This document shows positions 48,662-58,600 of a stretch of 64,000 bases of DNA, piece after piece. The position numbers and the translations under genes were made by a program. The notes beneath the pieces are model-generated. The model was not told where the DNA came from, made no database searches, and saw only the letters and a program-made list of their open reading frames with translations. The DNA is from a virus: positions 124,001 through 188,000 of IMG/VR virus record IMGVR_UViG_3300011113_000640; one strand, written 5' to 3'. The first letter of the stretch is position 1, and each line of letters begins with the position of its first letter.

Positions 48662-50005
48662 ATGCCAAGACTCTCGTTATATAGGCCTAATAGAACGGCC
48701 GATTATCAATATCTAGACAAAATAATCTCAGAACAATATACAGTGGGAGGCCTTGACCTTTTCGTACATAAGTATCTTGGGCCACAAGGTGCTGGACAAG
48801 ACAATGGCAACAATGATGCTACCCTGCCCAACTATCCTTCAACCGATCCGCTTTTTATCCAAGACCTATTATTGTTGGAAAATCGCGATCGAGTATATGC
48901 TCCTGATGTGTTTGTCATGCGTGGTGTGTATCGCACACAAGACATAGATTTTGATCTCACCCAGTTTGGCTTGTTTTTAAACGGTGACACTTTGTTCATC
49001 ACCTTCCACTACAACGACATGATTGACACGTTTGGCCGCAAACTCATGAGTGGTGATGTCATAGAAGTGCCCAACCTTAGAGATTACCATCCCTTGGACA
49101 CTACCTTGGTCAAAAGCCTGGCTAGATACTATGTGATCCAGGATGCCAACTTTGCTTCAGAAGGATTTAGTCAGACCTGGCAACCTCATTTATGGCGTAT
49201 CAAAGCCACGCCCATGGTCAATGCTCAAGAATTCAGTCAGATCATTGATCAGCCGTTCATGCCGGAAAACATCTGGGACCCAGGCAATTTTTATCCTGCC
49301 AACGAAATTGTCAACAACGGTGGCACATACTACCGGGCCACGCAAAATGTTCCACCGGGCACTGACATAACGAATACCGCTTACTGGCAAGTGGTCACTC
49401 CTGACACCGTGGGTGACAAGCAAAGCACCAGACCCAAGGATCTGGCTCTCAATGATGCTATCCTGGCACAAAGCTACGAAGAGGTACCACTCAGTGGCTA
49501 TGACAATGTGAAGTTTTATATATTGCCCACACAAGACGGAGAACCTGGACAGTATGGTATCACTACAACCACCGACGGTCCTGACTCAGCTGGTGGGCAA
49601 CCTGCCTTGGATCAAACACCCACTGGATTTGGCTATGCCAGTGGTTATCTTACTGGTAGCACCCATGCACTCAATGGCCTGCCAGTTACGCCTGGAGTTC
49701 AGTTTCCTCCAAATCCGGCCTCTGGTGCCTACTGTTTACGTTTGGATTATTTCCCCAACCGCTTGTTTCGTTACAATGGACGTGCCTGGATTGCCATTTC
49801 AGACAATGTGAGAACGGATCTTGATTATGCCACCCAGGCGCTGACACAACGAGCCAGCTTTGTGAACAACACATATACTGTGCCCACCACAGACCTTGGC
49901 AACATTCCAAGCCGTCAGAGTTTAAGTAAGATTTTAGAAATCCAGCCCGACAACGGCGACCAAGGTGGTAATCTTCCACCCAATCCTAGACCCCCAGGAC
50001 GATAA
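48662..50005 (+). CDS. 14: Neck protein gp14 with extra domains
   Basis: 447 aa, against 256 in T4. N-terminal half matches gp14: LLLENRDRVYAPDVFVMRGVYR, FLNGDTLFITFHYNDMIDTFGRKLMSGDVIEVPNL, and LARYYVIQDANFASEGFSQTWQPHLWRIKA (quoted in short parts: APDVFVMRGVYR, GDVIEVPNLRDY, QTWQPHLWRIKATPM). Around residues 205-245, FYPANEIVNNGGTYYRATQNVPPG is like a chitin-type CBM5/12 module inserted in the extension, and LRLDYFPNRLFRYNGRAWI is a further small beta domain. gp14 joins the neck ring to the tail. The stop codon overlaps the next ATG (TAATG). Confidence 0.85.
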   Translation: MPRLSLYRPNRTADYQYLDKIISEQYTVGGLDLFVHKYLGPQGAGQDNGNNDATLPNYPSTDPLFIQDLLLLENRDRVYAPDVFVMRGVYRTQDIDFDLTQFGLFLNGDTLFITFHYNDMIDTFGRKLMSGDVIEVPNLRDYHPLDTTLVKSLARYYVIQDANFASEGFSQTWQPHLWRIKATPMVNAQEFSQIIDQPFMPENIWDPGNFYPANEIVNNGGTYYRATQNVPPGTDITNTAYWQVVTPDTVGDKQSTRPKDLALNDAILAQSYEEVPLSGYDNVKFYILPTQDGEPGQYGITTTTDGPDSAGGQPALDQTPTGFGYASGYLTGSTHALNGLPVTPGVQFPPNPASGAYCLRLDYFPNRLFRYNGRAWIAISDNVRTDLDYATQALTQRASFVNNTYTVPTTDLGNIPSRQSLSKILEIQPDNGDQGGNLPPNPRPPGR

Positions 50006-51420
50006 TGGCACAATTTTTTTATGACCAACAAATACGCAGATTCCTGTTGCAGTTTGCCAGAATCTTCAGTAACTTTGATGTGGAATACGGTACCAACCAA
50101 TTTGGTCAAGGTCCAGATTCAGAACAAGACACCTTGGTGCGTGTGCCAGTTCGTTACGGTGATGCCAGCCGCCAGGCCCAGACCATCCTGCAGAACAACT
50201 CGGCCAACGACATGCCATCAACTCCCTTGATGACATTTTATATCACAGAATTCAAATATGATCGGCCTCGTATACAAGAACCTTATTTTGTAAACAACAT
50301 CTCAGTGCGTCAACGGACCTGGGATTCTGATACGCAGAGCTATGAAACCACACAGGGCAATGCATTTACCATAGAACGCCAGATGCCAGTGCCGTTTGAG
50401 ATGCGTGTAAACCTTGACATATGGACCAGCAACACCAATCAAAAATGGCAGTTGCTTGAACAGATCCTGACCTTGTTCAATCCCAGCCTGGAAATACAAA
50501 GCACTGACAATTACCTGGATTGGACCAGTCTGAGTGTGCTATACCTTGAAGACATACGATACAGCAGCCGGGTCATTCCGGTCAACGCAGACAATCCCAT
50601 AGACATAGCCACCTTGACTTTCCGCTTGCCCATGTGGATCACTCCTCCGGCCAAGGTCAAAAAATTGGGTGTTATTGAACGTGTTATTGCCAGCGTGTAT
50701 GATGCACAAGGCGACTTGGTCAATGCCTTGAACAACAGTGATCTTTTGTTGGGCACTAGACAGCGATTCACACCTTATGGTTATCAGGTCCTGTTGATAG
50801 ACAACAAACTACAGGCCCTGCGTCAACCACAGATCGTAGACGAACCCAATGCCAGCTTGACACCGCCAGATAGTCCCGACAGTAACCTGCTATGGGCCAG
50901 CGTGGTTGGCATGTATGGCACTCTAAGGCCGGGTATCAGTTATATCAGTCTTGAACAACCCGATGGCAGCCAGGTCACAGGCACCGTGGTTTTTGATCCT
51001 ACTGATGACAGATTCCTGTTGTTTGACATTGATGCTGGTACAGTTCCAGCCAATACTCTGGATCCTGTCAACGCTGTGATTGACCCTTTGATCAGCGGGC
51101 CTGGATCTGGTTTGCCAGCACCAGCAGTGGGTCAGAGATATTTGCTCACACAAGACACTGGTAGCTATTCTAATCCCAATCAGACCAATCCAGATGCCTG
51201 GTCTGGAACCAGTGGACAACCTTTGGTGGCACGCCGCAATGATATCATAATCTACGATGGCACACGTTGGCAAATTTATTTTGACAGTGGAAGCAGTCCT
51301 GATAATATACAGTATGTCACAAATATCACCACAGAGATACAATATCGTTGGACTGGCTCAGCCTGGGTCAAGAGCTATCAAGGACTTTACCCAGGAGGCA
51401 TGTGGAGTCTAACACTGTAA
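50005..51420 (+). CDS. 15: Tail completion / sheath terminator gp15
   Basis: 471 aa (T4 gp15 272). N-terminal portion matches gp15: FFYDQQIRRFLLQFARIFSNFDVEYG, DTLVRVPVRYGDASRQAQTI and PLMTFYITEFKYDRPRIQEP, then FEMRVNLDIWTSNTNQKWQLLEQILTLFNPSL (quoted in part) equal to T4 MIYELSIFTRYEDDMFQIVEQILPYF. The C-terminal half is an added Asp/Pro/Thr-rich beta region with VARRNDIIIYDGTRWQIYF and RWTGSAWVKSYQG, shared in style with the gp14 extension. gp15 caps the tail and stabilises the sheath. Confidence 0.88.
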   Translation: MAQFFYDQQIRRFLLQFARIFSNFDVEYGTNQFGQGPDSEQDTLVRVPVRYGDASRQAQTILQNNSANDMPSTPLMTFYITEFKYDRPRIQEPYFVNNISVRQRTWDSDTQSYETTQGNAFTIERQMPVPFEMRVNLDIWTSNTNQKWQLLEQILTLFNPSLEIQSTDNYLDWTSLSVLYLEDIRYSSRVIPVNADNPIDIATLTFRLPMWITPPAKVKKLGVIERVIASVYDAQGDLVNALNNSDLLLGTRQRFTPYGYQVLLIDNKLQALRQPQIVDEPNASLTPPDSPDSNLLWASVVGMYGTLRPGISYISLEQPDGSQVTGTVVFDPTDDRFLLFDIDAGTVPANTLDPVNAVIDPLISGPGSGLPAPAVGQRYLLTQDTGSYSNPNQTNPDAWSGTSGQPLVARRNDIIIYDGTRWQIYFDSGSSPDNIQYVTNITTEIQYRWTGSAWVKSYQGLYPGGMWSLTL

Positions 51421-51851
51421 CCGCGGTAGGAGTTTGGTTTTATACAGCCACAACTCACAGGTATCTTTATCTCATGCGCAACGATCCCAAACACCCCGGA
51501 AGTTGGGGCCTGCCTGGCGGACGTGTAGAGTTGGGTGAAACCTTGATCGAGGCCATCACAAGAGAATGTGAAGAAGAATTAGGATCAATGCCCAAATATC
51601 AACGCATTGTTCCATTGGAAAAATTTACCACCGCCGACTCTGGATTCGAATATCACACCTTTTTTTGTATAGTTGCCGAGGAATTCCGGCCCCAACTCAA
51701 TCACGAACACTTGGGATATGCATGGTTGGATTCTGGTGTATGGCCCCGACCCATGCATCCGGGTCTATGGAGCACTGTGAATTTTGAAGCAGTTCAAAAC
51801 AAAATTGTCACTATCGAATCAAGATTTACTGCGACACATCACAGTAACTGA
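51402..51851 (+). CDS. Nudix hydrolase, 149 aa
   Basis: The Nudix box is GGRVELGETLIEAITRECEEELG, with G-x5-E-x7-R-E-x2-E-E-x-G complete. TVTAVGVWFYT is the first strand. I place the start at GTG 51402 with AGGAGG close upstream (3-nt gap), since the longer frame lies within the gp15 gene; uncertain. Nudix enzymes hydrolyse nucleoside diphosphate-linked compounds, such as ADP-ribose, dinucleoside polyphosphates or NDP-sugars. The next gene is convergent and overlaps its last 26 bases. Unusually it starts inside the gp15 3' end. Confidence 0.75.
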   Translation: MESNTVTAVGVWFYTATTHRYLYLMRNDPKHPGSWGLPGGRVELGETLIEAITRECEEELGSMPKYQRIVPLEKFTTADSGFEYHTFFCIVAEEFRPQLNHEHLGYAWLDSGVWPRPMHPGLWSTVNFEAVQNKIVTIESRFTATHHSN

Positions 51852-52491
51852 TCCAATCTTGATAGTTTGTGGTGCGCACATTGGCACAGTCTAACCAGGC
51901 CGCAGGCATGTTGGTGGGCTCTCCGACCAAATAAAAATCCACAGGATAAGTTGTGAAGATTTGAGATATGTCTGTGATCCAGGTATCTCGCCCGGGACTC
52001 AAATCTTGAGTGTAACCTAACAAAAATATTTCCTTGTGTCCATCAAAAGCAGCCAGATAGATTATGGTGGCCATATCCAGGATCCTGGGCTTGTTGGGTA
52101 TGAGATAGAAATCTCCAGGGTTGGCTATGCAGTTTCGTGCTGTAGTGTAGACCACGTTGTCTTGATTGTAGGTTGACTGTTTGATTTGTGATAAAGGACC
52201 GGAATCGGTTTCCACCACAAAATCTAAACGCATTTCCAGAGCTATGGATCCCACGCCATAGGTCTGTAATTTTTTACTGCTGAGCAAGCCGCCGCGATGC
52301 CGAGCCAGCCTGGTGTAATCAAACCTCCATCGGTCTTCGGCACTGCCTATACATGCAGCACGACCACTGATGTGTTGATTTTCTATGGAATTTGGAATCC
52401 ATTCACGTGTTTCGTGTTTGCGACCACCAGACCAGCGTGTTTCTAGTATGACAAACTCGCCCGGATATTCCGATCTATATCGGGCAGTCAT
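51826..52491 (-). CDS. Hypothetical protein of a DUF115-like (glycan) family, 221 aa
   Basis: Shares the pattern IYLAAFDGHKEIFLLGYTQDLSPG with the 193-aa protein at 61414-61995 (ALAADHGHTMVYLLGFDMGPR), which suggests one fold, a Rossmann-like segment of motility accessory/sugar-transferase proteins. EWIPNSIENQHISGRAACIG and NVVYTTARNCIANPG are further conserved-looking segments. The 3' end overlaps the convergent Nudix gene by 26 nt and the ATG overlaps the fibre gene stop by one base. Function in glycan or precursor metabolism is inferred. Confidence 0.45.
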   Translation of the reverse strand: MTARYRSEYPGEFVILETRWSGGRKHETREWIPNSIENQHISGRAACIGSAEDRWRFDYTRLARHRGGLLSSKKLQTYGVGSIALEMRLDFVVETDSGPLSQIKQSTYNQDNVVYTTARNCIANPGDFYLIPNKPRILDMATIIYLAAFDGHKEIFLLGYTQDLSPGRDTWITDISQIFTTYPVDFYLVGEPTNMPAAWLDCANVRTTNYQDWISYCDVSQ

Positions 52492-53597
52492 CAGGTCCTA
52501 CCTATAGCAATCTCTATGCGTCCTATGCCGGCACTGCTGTGATCTTCTAGAGACTTGCCAATGATGCAGGCTGGTTCGTACTTCTTGGGATCAAGGCGTG
52601 TGGCCACACCTGGAATGGCGCTGGCAACCAATCGGTCACCTTTGGCTATGGTGCCTGTGACCATGCAAGGCACTCGACCAGTCAAGGCCACGGCTAACAC
52701 ATTGTCTCCGGTCTGTGTGGCATTCATCAAATAGCTGGGGTTAGTAGATATCACTCCAGCCACACGTGTGCTGTGGTCTGTGCTGGCAATGGTGATTTCA
52801 GCCGGACCACCAAACTCTACCACTGTGCCTGGAGAGTAGTTATCGTCGGCCACATACATCTCTGCCAAGTCAGCGTATTGCGCACTGGTGGCTTTGGCAA
52901 ACACTGTGTTAAAATATCCCGTGGAACTTCCAATGTTGCCTACTGCGTTGGCCTGACCATTGCGAATATCAGTGTTGACCACAATCACACCACTGCCATT
53001 GGGTGCCAAGGTGATATTGCCATTGCTTGAAGTGCTGATAGTCATTGGTCCTGTGTCAACAATGTTACCAACTAAACTCAAGTCACCACCAGCAGTGACA
53101 GTTCCTGTGGCACTGATAACCCCAGTTACAAACTGTCCTGTGGTGGCCACAACAACCACGTTGCTGGTACCGCCGATACTAATGTTGGCATTGCCACTGG
53201 GTGTTTGAATATCAATGCTGGTTGTACCATTCTGTACACGATCACCTAAAATGTTACCGCTCAGTGTGGCATTGCCCGAGACGCTCAAATCGCCCGTAAT
53301 TGCTACCAATCCTGAGCTAATTGTCTGCACCGTGCTGCCAGCAATATTACTACGTATGTTTCCGCCCGAGGCAATCACTGCCACGCTTGATGTTCCAAAG
53401 CTGATGCTGTTGGAACTCAAGGCTGATATTTGACTGGTCACATAGGCCACAGTGGCAATGTTGCTGCCACCGGGTGTAATAGCATCATGCACCCGCAGGG
53501 TACCGTTGGTGGTGTCCACTGTGATTTCTGCCAAGGCTCCAGTAAAAGCCGCATTTTGTGCGTTGGTTCCGCGTCTGTATTGTACTTGTGAGGCCAT
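52491..53597 (-). CDS. Tail-fibre-like protein with GN repeats and conserved C-terminal domain, 368 aa
   Basis: The N terminus MASQVQYRRGTNAQNAAFTG with a TVDTTNGTLRVHD segment is a typical fibre-cap opening. The middle contains short NGN/NIS beta repeats (SGNANISIGGTSNVVV). The last ~150 residues (AVGNIGSSTGYFNTVFAKA, SAQYADLAEMYVADDNYSPGTVVEFGG, ALTGRVPCMVTGTIAKGD) are nearly identical in pattern to the end of the 1,856-aa gene, suggesting a common knob or assembly/self-cleavage domain. A late promoter (17 nt, AGGAAC SD) contains the stop of the next gene. Confidence 0.7.
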   Translation of the reverse strand: MASQVQYRRGTNAQNAAFTGALAEITVDTTNGTLRVHDAITPGGSNIATVAYVTSQISALSSNSISFGTSSVAVIASGGNIRSNIAGSTVQTISSGLVAITGDLSVSGNATLSGNILGDRVQNGTTSIDIQTPSGNANISIGGTSNVVVVATTGQFVTGVISATGTVTAGGDLSLVGNIVDTGPMTISTSSNGNITLAPNGSGVIVVNTDIRNGQANAVGNIGSSTGYFNTVFAKATSAQYADLAEMYVADDNYSPGTVVEFGGPAEITIASTDHSTRVAGVISTNPSYLMNATQTGDNVLAVALTGRVPCMVTGTIAKGDRLVASAIPGVATRLDPKKYEPACIIGKSLEDHSSAGIGRIEIAIGRT

Positions 53598-53614
53598 TTT
53601 AAGTTCCTATATGC

Positions 53615-53622
53615 TATTTATG
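53615..53622 (-). promoter_or_regulatory. Late promoter with embedded stop codon
   Basis: CATAAATA on the minus strand, 17 nt before the ATG at 53597. The TAA (53620-53618) is the stop codon of the 665-aa fibre gene. Confidence 0.6.
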
Positions 53623-55615
53623 TTACTATGGCACGGTCTGTTACTCTGCGCCAATTTGTGCCATCAGCAAAGGCCGGCACTGGGCCGCCGGTTTCGTTGG
53701 TCACGTATATCATGGCCCCAGCTATCGCGGCACTGGGCAACGTATTGGCGGTATAACTGGGCAAAACAAGCTGATCTGGGTAGATCAAGCCCGATGTAAC
53801 CAGCGTGCCAAGATCTGCTTCACTGTCCACAGGGGCGGTTATCAGGCCAAGATCTTCCGATACCGTAACTGGTTCGGTCACTGCGCCAAAATCTGCTCCA
53901 TCTACAAAGAGTTCGCTACCGCCCTGGGTACCAATGGTTATGGTGTCTGTGGCGGGATCAATCACAATGCTGATACCAGTGCCAGCTGTCAAGGTCAGGG
54001 TATCAGCTATGCTGTCTGCCACAGCACTGTTGCCTCCGGTGACTGTGACGTTGCTGAACACATTGATACCAGATAGGCCAGCACCGTTGCCCAGGATATT
54101 ACCACCACTAATGTTGCCAGTTGCTGAAATCAGTCCACCAGTCAGAACATTACCGCCAGTGACATTACCAGTGGCGCTCAACAATCCTGTAACAAATTCA
54201 CCAGTGGTGGAAAATACAACAACGTTACTGACTCCACCAATTGAAATGTTGGCATTGCCGCCCGATGTGCCAATGTTGGCTTCGCTGGTGCCATTAAATA
54301 TTCTGCTGGCACTGAATCCAGTGGCAAAATAGATGTTGGCCAACAAATAATTGCCAGCAATGTTGCCCGTGGCACTGACGTTGCCTGCTGTGGTTAGATT
54401 GGCACCTGCGACGTCGCCAGTAACACTGGCACTTGAACCTGTGATTACACCGCCCACTGTTGATGCAGCAGTTTGAGTGCCAGTGACGCTGGTAGAACTA
54501 CCAGTTATTACTCCACCTATTGTAGAGGCAGATGTAGATGTGCCAGTTACACTGACACTGCTTCCAGTAATCACACCGCCCACTGTGCTGGCTGTTGCTA
54601 CAGTTCCTGTGACACTAATATTGGTGCCTGTGTAATTAGTAGATGAAATATTGCCGCTAGTAATGTTGCCAGTGACGCTGAGCAATCCAGTTATAAATTG
54701 ACCGGTAGTGGCAAACACTGCCACATTCGACGTGCCACCAACGGATACATTGACATTGCCGCCACTGGCTCCAATATTGGCTTCACTGGTGCCATTGAAT
54801 ATCCTTGATGAAAATATTCCCGATGCACAGGCCACGTTGCCTAAAAAGTAATTGGCCGTGACATTGCCGGTAGCCGACACAAGACCAGAAGTCAGGATAT
54901 TACCACCTGTGATATTACCACTGGTACTAAAAGCAGCTCCAGTATTGCCGGTCAATACGTTAGCTCCATTGACTGTGAGTACGGAACCAGTGGTGGCTAT
55001 CGACACATCCCCAATATACAATGTGCTGTTAGACAGCCATAAATCTTTCCATCTTAGGGCAGTATTTCCTAAACTATAAGTGACGTTGGCCGAAGGGAAC
55101 AGGTTACCAGTAAACGTCACTGCTGTGTTACCAACGCTGACAACGTTGGCTGTGCCAGCTGAACTTATTGTGACATTGGCATTTGAATTGACCACCACAT
55201 TTGACGTGCCGCCCGATATGGAGTTGGCCATGTAGTTTTGCGTAAACGTCAGGGCCGTGGTGTTGATCGTAATGGGATCATCAGTGATCAGTTTCCATTG
55301 CGTGTCGGCGTAGATGGCGCCTTCTGTGACCATGACAATCATGCCGGCTTCAATTTCACCGTTTTCGTTGCCGTCGCTGGTCCTGTCCCAGGTACCATTG
55401 GCACCCGATCCCAAGGTGGTCACAAGGTAAAGTCCGTTTTGGCTACCTGTGGTTTGTCCAGTGACCAAGATCCTGTCACCCTTGACTAGATTTACACTGT
55501 CAACCACACTGGGCGCACCACCACTCAAATTGATATTGGTAGCAGTAACTACTCGCGTGGACTGTTTGTAGTCTAAGTTGAATATCTGCGCGGCACGCGG
55601 TTTGGTTAAGCCCAT
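53618..55615 (-). CDS. Tail-fibre-like protein with repeat domains, 665 aa
   Basis: Start at ATG 55615 (MGLTKPRAAQIFNLDYKQS) rather than the TTG at 55636. The N-terminal module (GDRILVTGQTTGSQNGLYLVT, GTWDRTSDGNENGEIEAGMIVMVTEG; quoted partly) is common in phage fibres. The middle has repeated TASTVGGVITGSSVSVTGT and TSEANIGTSGGNANISIGG units. The C-terminal end, ISIVIDPATDTITIGTQGG and LPSYTANTLPSAAIAGAMIYVTNE...FADGTNWRRVTDRA, is another fibre-tip module. No catalytic motif is seen. It follows a strong terminator. Confidence 0.75.
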   Translation of the reverse strand: MGLTKPRAAQIFNLDYKQSTRVVTATNINLSGGAPSVVDSVNLVKGDRILVTGQTTGSQNGLYLVTTLGSGANGTWDRTSDGNENGEIEAGMIVMVTEGAIYADTQWKLITDDPITINTTALTFTQNYMANSISGGTSNVVVNSNANVTISSAGTANVVSVGNTAVTFTGNLFPSANVTYSLGNTALRWKDLWLSNSTLYIGDVSIATTGSVLTVNGANVLTGNTGAAFSTSGNITGGNILTSGLVSATGNVTANYFLGNVACASGIFSSRIFNGTSEANIGASGGNVNVSVGGTSNVAVFATTGQFITGLLSVTGNITSGNISSTNYTGTNISVTGTVATASTVGGVITGSSVSVTGTSTSASTIGGVITGSSTSVTGTQTAASTVGGVITGSSASVTGDVAGANLTTAGNVSATGNIAGNYLLANIYFATGFSASRIFNGTSEANIGTSGGNANISIGGVSNVVVFSTTGEFVTGLLSATGNVTGGNVLTGGLISATGNISGGNILGNGAGLSGINVFSNVTVTGGNSAVADSIADTLTLTAGTGISIVIDPATDTITIGTQGGSELFVDGADFGAVTEPVTVSEDLGLITAPVDSEADLGTLVTSGLIYPDQLVLPSYTANTLPSAAIAGAMIYVTNETGGPVPAFADGTNWRRVTDRAIVT

Positions 55616-55636
55616 GGTTGTTCCATTAATATCCAA

Positions 55637-55642
55637 TATTTA
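55637..55642 (-). promoter_or_regulatory. Late promoter of the 665-aa fibre gene
   Basis: CTAAATATTGG on the minus strand, 21 nt before the ATG at 55615; weak SD (GGAAC). Confidence 0.45.
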
Positions 55643-55646
55643 GCCA

Positions 55647-55678
55647 AAAAAATAGGACTGTGACCAGTCCTATTTTTT
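55647..55678. terminator. Strong bidirectional terminator between fibre genes
   Basis: Perfect 14-bp stem AAAAAATAGGACTG / CAGTCCTATTTTTT with TGAC loop, just after the stop of the giant fibre gene (55694). Confidence 0.92.
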
Positions 55679-55693
55679 CACAACTTTGAGCTA

Positions 55694-58600
55694 TTAAACG
55701 CGGCCGACCACAACTTCAATCACTGCATCGCCTTCGCTGTCGGCTAGAGCTTTGCCGATCACTGTGCCTACCTGTGGGTTGGCTTCGGCTCTTGCGGTTC
55801 CGTTGCCGGCACTGACCATCATGTCGCCTTTGCGTACTGTACCAGTTACGCTTGTGGGCACACGTCCGGTGAGTGCTACCATGGCTGTGTGTTCGCTCTG
55901 TAAACCGTCGTTCATCCTGTAGCTGGGATTGGTTGAAATCACACCTGCCACACGCGAACAACCATCATTTACACACAAGGTAACCTCTGCTGAACCGCCA
56001 AACATGACCACTGTACCCGGCGCATAGTCTGCGTCAGCGGCATATTTCTCAGCCAAGTCAGCGTATTGCGCACTAGTAGCTTTGGCAAATATGGTGTTGA
56101 AGTAGCCAGTTGAGTTACCAATATTGCCTACCGCATTGCCCATGTTGTTTATGATACCAGCCGAGGTAAATGTGACTATGCCGCTGCCGGCAACATTGAC
56201 AGCAATATTGCCTCCAGACGACAACACTTTTACATTGCTGGTGCCTGACTGTATACTGGTAGCATCAATACCTGTGAGCTGGCTACCATTACCAATAAAG
56301 AAGCTGCCGGTGATGTTGCCAGTAGCACTTACAATGCCGCCTGTCAATACATTACCGCCGGTGATGTTGCCAGCAACACTTGATGATGTGGTTGCACCAG
56401 CTAAAACAGTTTGTCCACCTGCTGGATTAGTCATCACGATCGCTGTGGCATTGGCACTGATTTGAGCATTGCCCAGATAGATTGTGCTGTTGGCCAAATA
56501 CAAATCTTTCCAGCGTCTTGTGGCTGTACCTAAATCGTATGTGACGTTGGCTGCTGGTAAGATATTGCCCGAAAATACGCTGTTAAACTGACTGATATTC
56601 AGTACATCGTTGGCTGCGTTTACGTCAAAGTGAATGTTACCGTTGGCCTCGGGGATCTCTATGCGTGACGTACCATTTTGAATTAGGTCAGTTGCAACGT
56701 TACCAAGGATGGTAGCATTGCCTGTCACTTCCAAATCACCTACGATATTTACTGTTGCACTGCTATCGCTAACAGACACCGAAGCGTTGCCTGAACTATT
56801 GGAAATAGTGGTAACAGTTGTAGTGGTTGTCAAGTTTCTGACATCAATCAAGTCGCCCGGAGCCGGAGCTTCAGTGAATAAGAGTGTGACTCCAGAAACA
56901 CTGTAGGCCGTGATTGGTATCTGTTGCACACCGTTGATGCTGACGATTGTGCCAGCTGTGGTGGCATTGGCTGTGAGTGTGAATGACACGGTACTGCCGT
57001 CACCGTTGAACTGCTGATCAGTAATAACTGTAAACGCTGGAACACCTACACTGGTCCATTGAGTGTTGTCATAGACCTCAAGACTGTCAGTGGTGGTGTT
57101 GAAACGGAACATGCCAGTGACCCCTGTTGCAGGACGTTGTGCTGTGTTGCCCACTGGCGTCTTGAACGACGTAGTTGTGTCAAAGTTCACTATGGCATTG
57201 GTGACCTGTGTGCTTGAACCAAAGCTGGCTGTGCCTGTGCCGGCATCCACATAGAACACGTTGGCCAAGGTGTCGCCATCCACTGCAAAGTCGGTGTCAA
57301 TGTCTGAACCATTGATGGTGATCCTGCCTGCAGCTGGTCCATCTATAGTACCGCTGGTAAGTGCAAGGTTAGCACCTGTGATGTTGCCGCTTACACTGGC
57401 GCTTGATCCAGTGATCACTCCGCCCACTGTTGATGCAGCTGTTACTGTGCCACTGACACTGGCACTTGTGCCTGTGATCACACCACCCACGGTGCTGGCA
57501 GCTGTTACTGTGCCGCTTGCGCTGACCGAGGTGCCAAACACATTGCCATTGAAATTGGCGGCATTCACGTTGGCTCCAACTGTGACTGTGTTTGATGTTT
57601 TGTTAAATGTGAATCCACTTGTTGCATTGGCTGTGCCATTATCGTTGAATATGACCTGTGTATCGGCACCGGGCGAGCTAAGGTTACCTGAAATGTTACC
57701 AAAGAAGTTGGCTGCAAACACGTTGCCTGTGGCCGACACATTGGCACTGGTCAAGATATTGCCAGTAGAGCTGACTGTGCCACCTGTGCCTAGATTGCCC
57801 ACTGTGGCAGTTCCGGTGGCACTTACTGTGCCACTAGTGGCAATGTTGCCACCTGTTACAGTACCAATTGCGCTGACCACACCGCCAGTGACCAAGTTGC
57901 CCACTGTAGCTGTACCAGCTGCACTTACAGTTCCGCCTGTGGCCAAGTTGCCACCAGTGACTGTGCCAGTTGCACTTGCAGTACCACCAGTGGCCAAATT
58001 ACCACCTGTGACAGTGCCCGAAACGTTGGCTGTTCCACCTGTTTCTAAATTGCCACCAGTTATAGTACCAGTTGCACTGATAGTGCCGCCAGTGAAAAGA
58101 TTACCCACTGTGGCTGCGCCCGTGGCAGAAATCGCTCCTGTTGTGCGTATATTGGCACCCGTGATGTTGCCACCTGCACTAACTGTGCCACCAGTGGCCA
58201 AGTTGCCCACTGTGGCTGTGCCAGTGGCACTAGTTACCCCAGTTACATATACGCCTGCGGTTGCAAATACGGCCACGTTGGGAGTGCCGCCAACACCAAT
58301 CAATACGTTGCCATCGGTCACGGGTATGTCTACATTACTGGTTCCATTGACCAATTTCTGTGCAGACGTGGCATTGGCCACACCAGCCAAGAAGAAGCCA
58401 TTACCAAAATAGTAGCCAGCTGTGGTTATGTTGCCTGTAGCGCTGACGATACCGCCAGTGAGTATGTTTCCACCAGTGACATTGCCTGTACCAGAAATAG
58501 TTCCACCAGTGGCCAAGTTACCTGCTGTGGCTGTGCCAGTTGCACTTACAGTTCCACCAGTGGCTACGTTACCACCAGTGATGGTTCCTGTGCCGGAAAT

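Noticed and set aside
57261-58412. Long plus-strand ORF (383 codons) opposite the giant fibre gene
   Set aside because: It is an antisense shadow of the 51-bp repeats: low-complexity Val/Pro/Leu product, no SD, and the minus-strand frame has recognisable fibre domains at both ends. The same holds for plus-strand ORFs at 58422-58805, 59268-60224, 60288-60872 and 53805-54332.
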